From CAZBYL01 sp964522805 (GTDB lineage Bacteria > Synergistota > Synergistia > Synergistales > Synergistaceae), in assembly GCA_964522805.1 (NCBI GenBank), contig CAZFWP010000092.1, forward strand, positions 1 through 7,092: 7,092 nt of DNA. The letters are read 5' to 3'. Below the pieces are notes generated by a model. It searched no databases. It saw only the letters and a list, made by a program, of their open reading frames with translations, and was not told the DNA's origin. The translations under genes and the position numbers were made by a program. Shown here piece after piece: positions 6,739 to 7,092 of this stretch (position 1 is the stretch's first letter; every line of letters begins with the position of its first letter).

Positions 6739-6827
6739 GTTATTGCAAGGCAAAGTTTTTCTTTGTGCGTAAAGCGCGCCATAGGAATAAATGAGTGGGC
6801 CTTGTCTTATAGTCATGTGCGGCCAAG

Positions 6828-6856
6828 TTATGAAAGTACCATCTGCCTGCTATAAT
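6828..6856 (+). promoter_or_regulatory. Orphan promoter with extended -10
   Basis: TGCTATAAT at 6848-6856 is a perfect -10 hexamer with the TGN extension. The -35 (TTATGA at 6828-6833, 17-base spacer) is weak, which extended -10 promoters tolerate. Transcription would start near 6863 and run rightwards through the stem-loop and repeats. No gene begins within the next 230 bases. Confidence 0.5.
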
Positions 6857-6890
6857 CAGAAGGCAAAAACGAAGGTTGTCCGTTTTGTTA

Positions 6891-6938
6891 GAGTCGTTAC
6901 GGTTGCTCTCCAGATGGGCGCAAGTAGCCGACCGACTC
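6891..6938 (+). other. Predicted RNA stem-loop in repeat copy A
   Basis: GAGTCG (6891-6896) pairs with CGACTC (6933-6938). Inside, CGGTTGC (6900-6906) pairs with GTAGCCG (6924-6930) with two G-U pairs. A small TCC/GGG hairpin is possible in the 17-base loop. The orphan promoter lies about 30 bases upstream and a run of six T lies at 6963-6968. Confidence 0.4.
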
Positions 6939-6943
6939 CGAAG

Positions 6944-7087
6944 CGGTACAATTTTCATTGGCTTTTTTCACTGCTTTACAAATAACCAATGACCGTCAGC
7001 TGATTAGATGTACTGATCGCAATACATCCAGACCAAATCCTGAACGGTGCATTTATCATTGTTTTTTTCATTGGCTTATAAATAACC
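6944..7087 (+). repeat. Diverged direct repeat, period about 100 bases (two copies)
   Basis: Copy A (6944-6987) and copy B (7045-7087) run from CGGT to AAATAACC and agree at about 35 of 44 aligned positions with one single-base gap. Both contain TCATTG followed by a T-run and CA. Weaker similarity continues upstream (GACC, TCC and GCAA at corresponding places), so the whole unit is near 100 bases. Further copies could lie beyond the right edge. Confidence 0.65.
7007..7028 (+). other. Predicted stem-loop in repeat copy B
   Basis: GATGTA (7007-7012) and TACATC (7023-7028) form a perfect six-pair stem with a ten-base loop ending in CGCAA, the same loop ending as the corresponding stem of copy A. 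The stem sequence differs from copy A while pairing is kept. Confidence 0.4.
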
Positions 7088-7092
7088 CACGG

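Larger units (their letters stand above)
6739..7092. other. Non-coding stretch with orphan promoter and diverged tandem repeat
   Basis: No convincing gene is visible in these 354 bases. The open frames here are short (64-72 codons), lack good ribosome sites or cross the promoter and repeats. What is present: an extended -10 promoter near 6848-6856, a stem-loop at 6891-6938, and two related units of about 100 bases ending at 6987 and 7087. The stretch could be the leader of a gene beyond the right edge, a small RNA locus, or decayed mobile DNA. Confidence 0.6.

Noticed and set aside
5989..6816. 275-codon open frame on the minus strand opposite dctM
   Set aside because: It is antisense to a clear DctM protein, crosses the dctM terminator, is rich in His, Arg and Asn as shadow frames often are, and has no ribosome site or family resemblance.
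6740..6958. 72-codon minus-strand open frame in the right-end gap
   Set aside because: No ribosome site of note, low-complexity basic composition, and it runs through the stem-loop region up to the dctM terminator.
6791..6985. 64-codon plus-strand open frame in the right-end gap
   Set aside because: It contains the extended -10 promoter and part of the tandem repeat, has only a weak ribosome site and shows no recognisable motif.
6944..7092. CRISPR array or integron attC sites
   Set aside because: The two copies are diverged and about 100 bases apart rather than identical short repeats with spacers, and no GTTRRRY/RYYYAAC core pair typical of attC was found.
6860..7092. tRNA or tandem riboswitch of a known class
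   Set aside because: No cloverleaf, no CCA-like acceptor pairing and no conserved core of T-box or glycine riboswitches could be recognised by eye.

Overview
The window looks like an ordinary chromosomal segment of a moderate-GC bacterium. PstS has a cleavable signal peptide with no lipobox cysteine, as expected for a diderm with a periplasm. Together with the TRAP transporter genes and the protein styles, a Synergistota-like organism is my best guess. This is an inference without a database search and could be wrong at phylum level.

Left part (1-2615, minus strand): the front half of a high-affinity phosphate uptake operon, read right to left as pstS-pstC-pstA. PstS captures phosphate in the periplasm and PstC and PstA form the membrane channel. 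The ATPase PstB, and often PhoU, would be expected just beyond base 1. pstC and pstA overlap by four bases (ATGA). Upstream of pstS lies a well-formed Pho-box-like array: four 7-mers in exact 11-bp phase, ten bases before a TATACT -10 box. This implies activation by a PhoB/PhoP-type regulator under phosphate starvation.

Centre (2616-4643): the divergent intergenic region also holds a near-consensus sigma-70 promoter (GTGACA-17-TATAAT) reading right into mnmE, the tRNA wobble-uridine modification GTPase. The promoter position fixes the mnmE start at 2812. A small unrecognised gene for a probably exported protein follows 26 bases later.

Right part (4644-6738, plus strand): after a 140-base gap rich in short inverted repeats come dctQ and dctM, the two membrane subunits of a TRAP transporter. 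They overlap by ATGA and are closed by a strong intrinsic terminator at 6707-6738. No substrate-binding protein gene (dctP) is adjacent on the window side, so the substrate cannot be guessed.

Right end (6739-7092): no convincing gene. It contains an orphan extended -10 promoter and two diverged copies of a roughly 100-base unit. Each copy carries a stem-loop whose stem sequence differs while pairing is kept, followed by a T-rich tail. This is the least explained part of the window. I did not see a clearly novel defence or mobile system; the most interesting signals are the Pho array and this tandem structured repeat.
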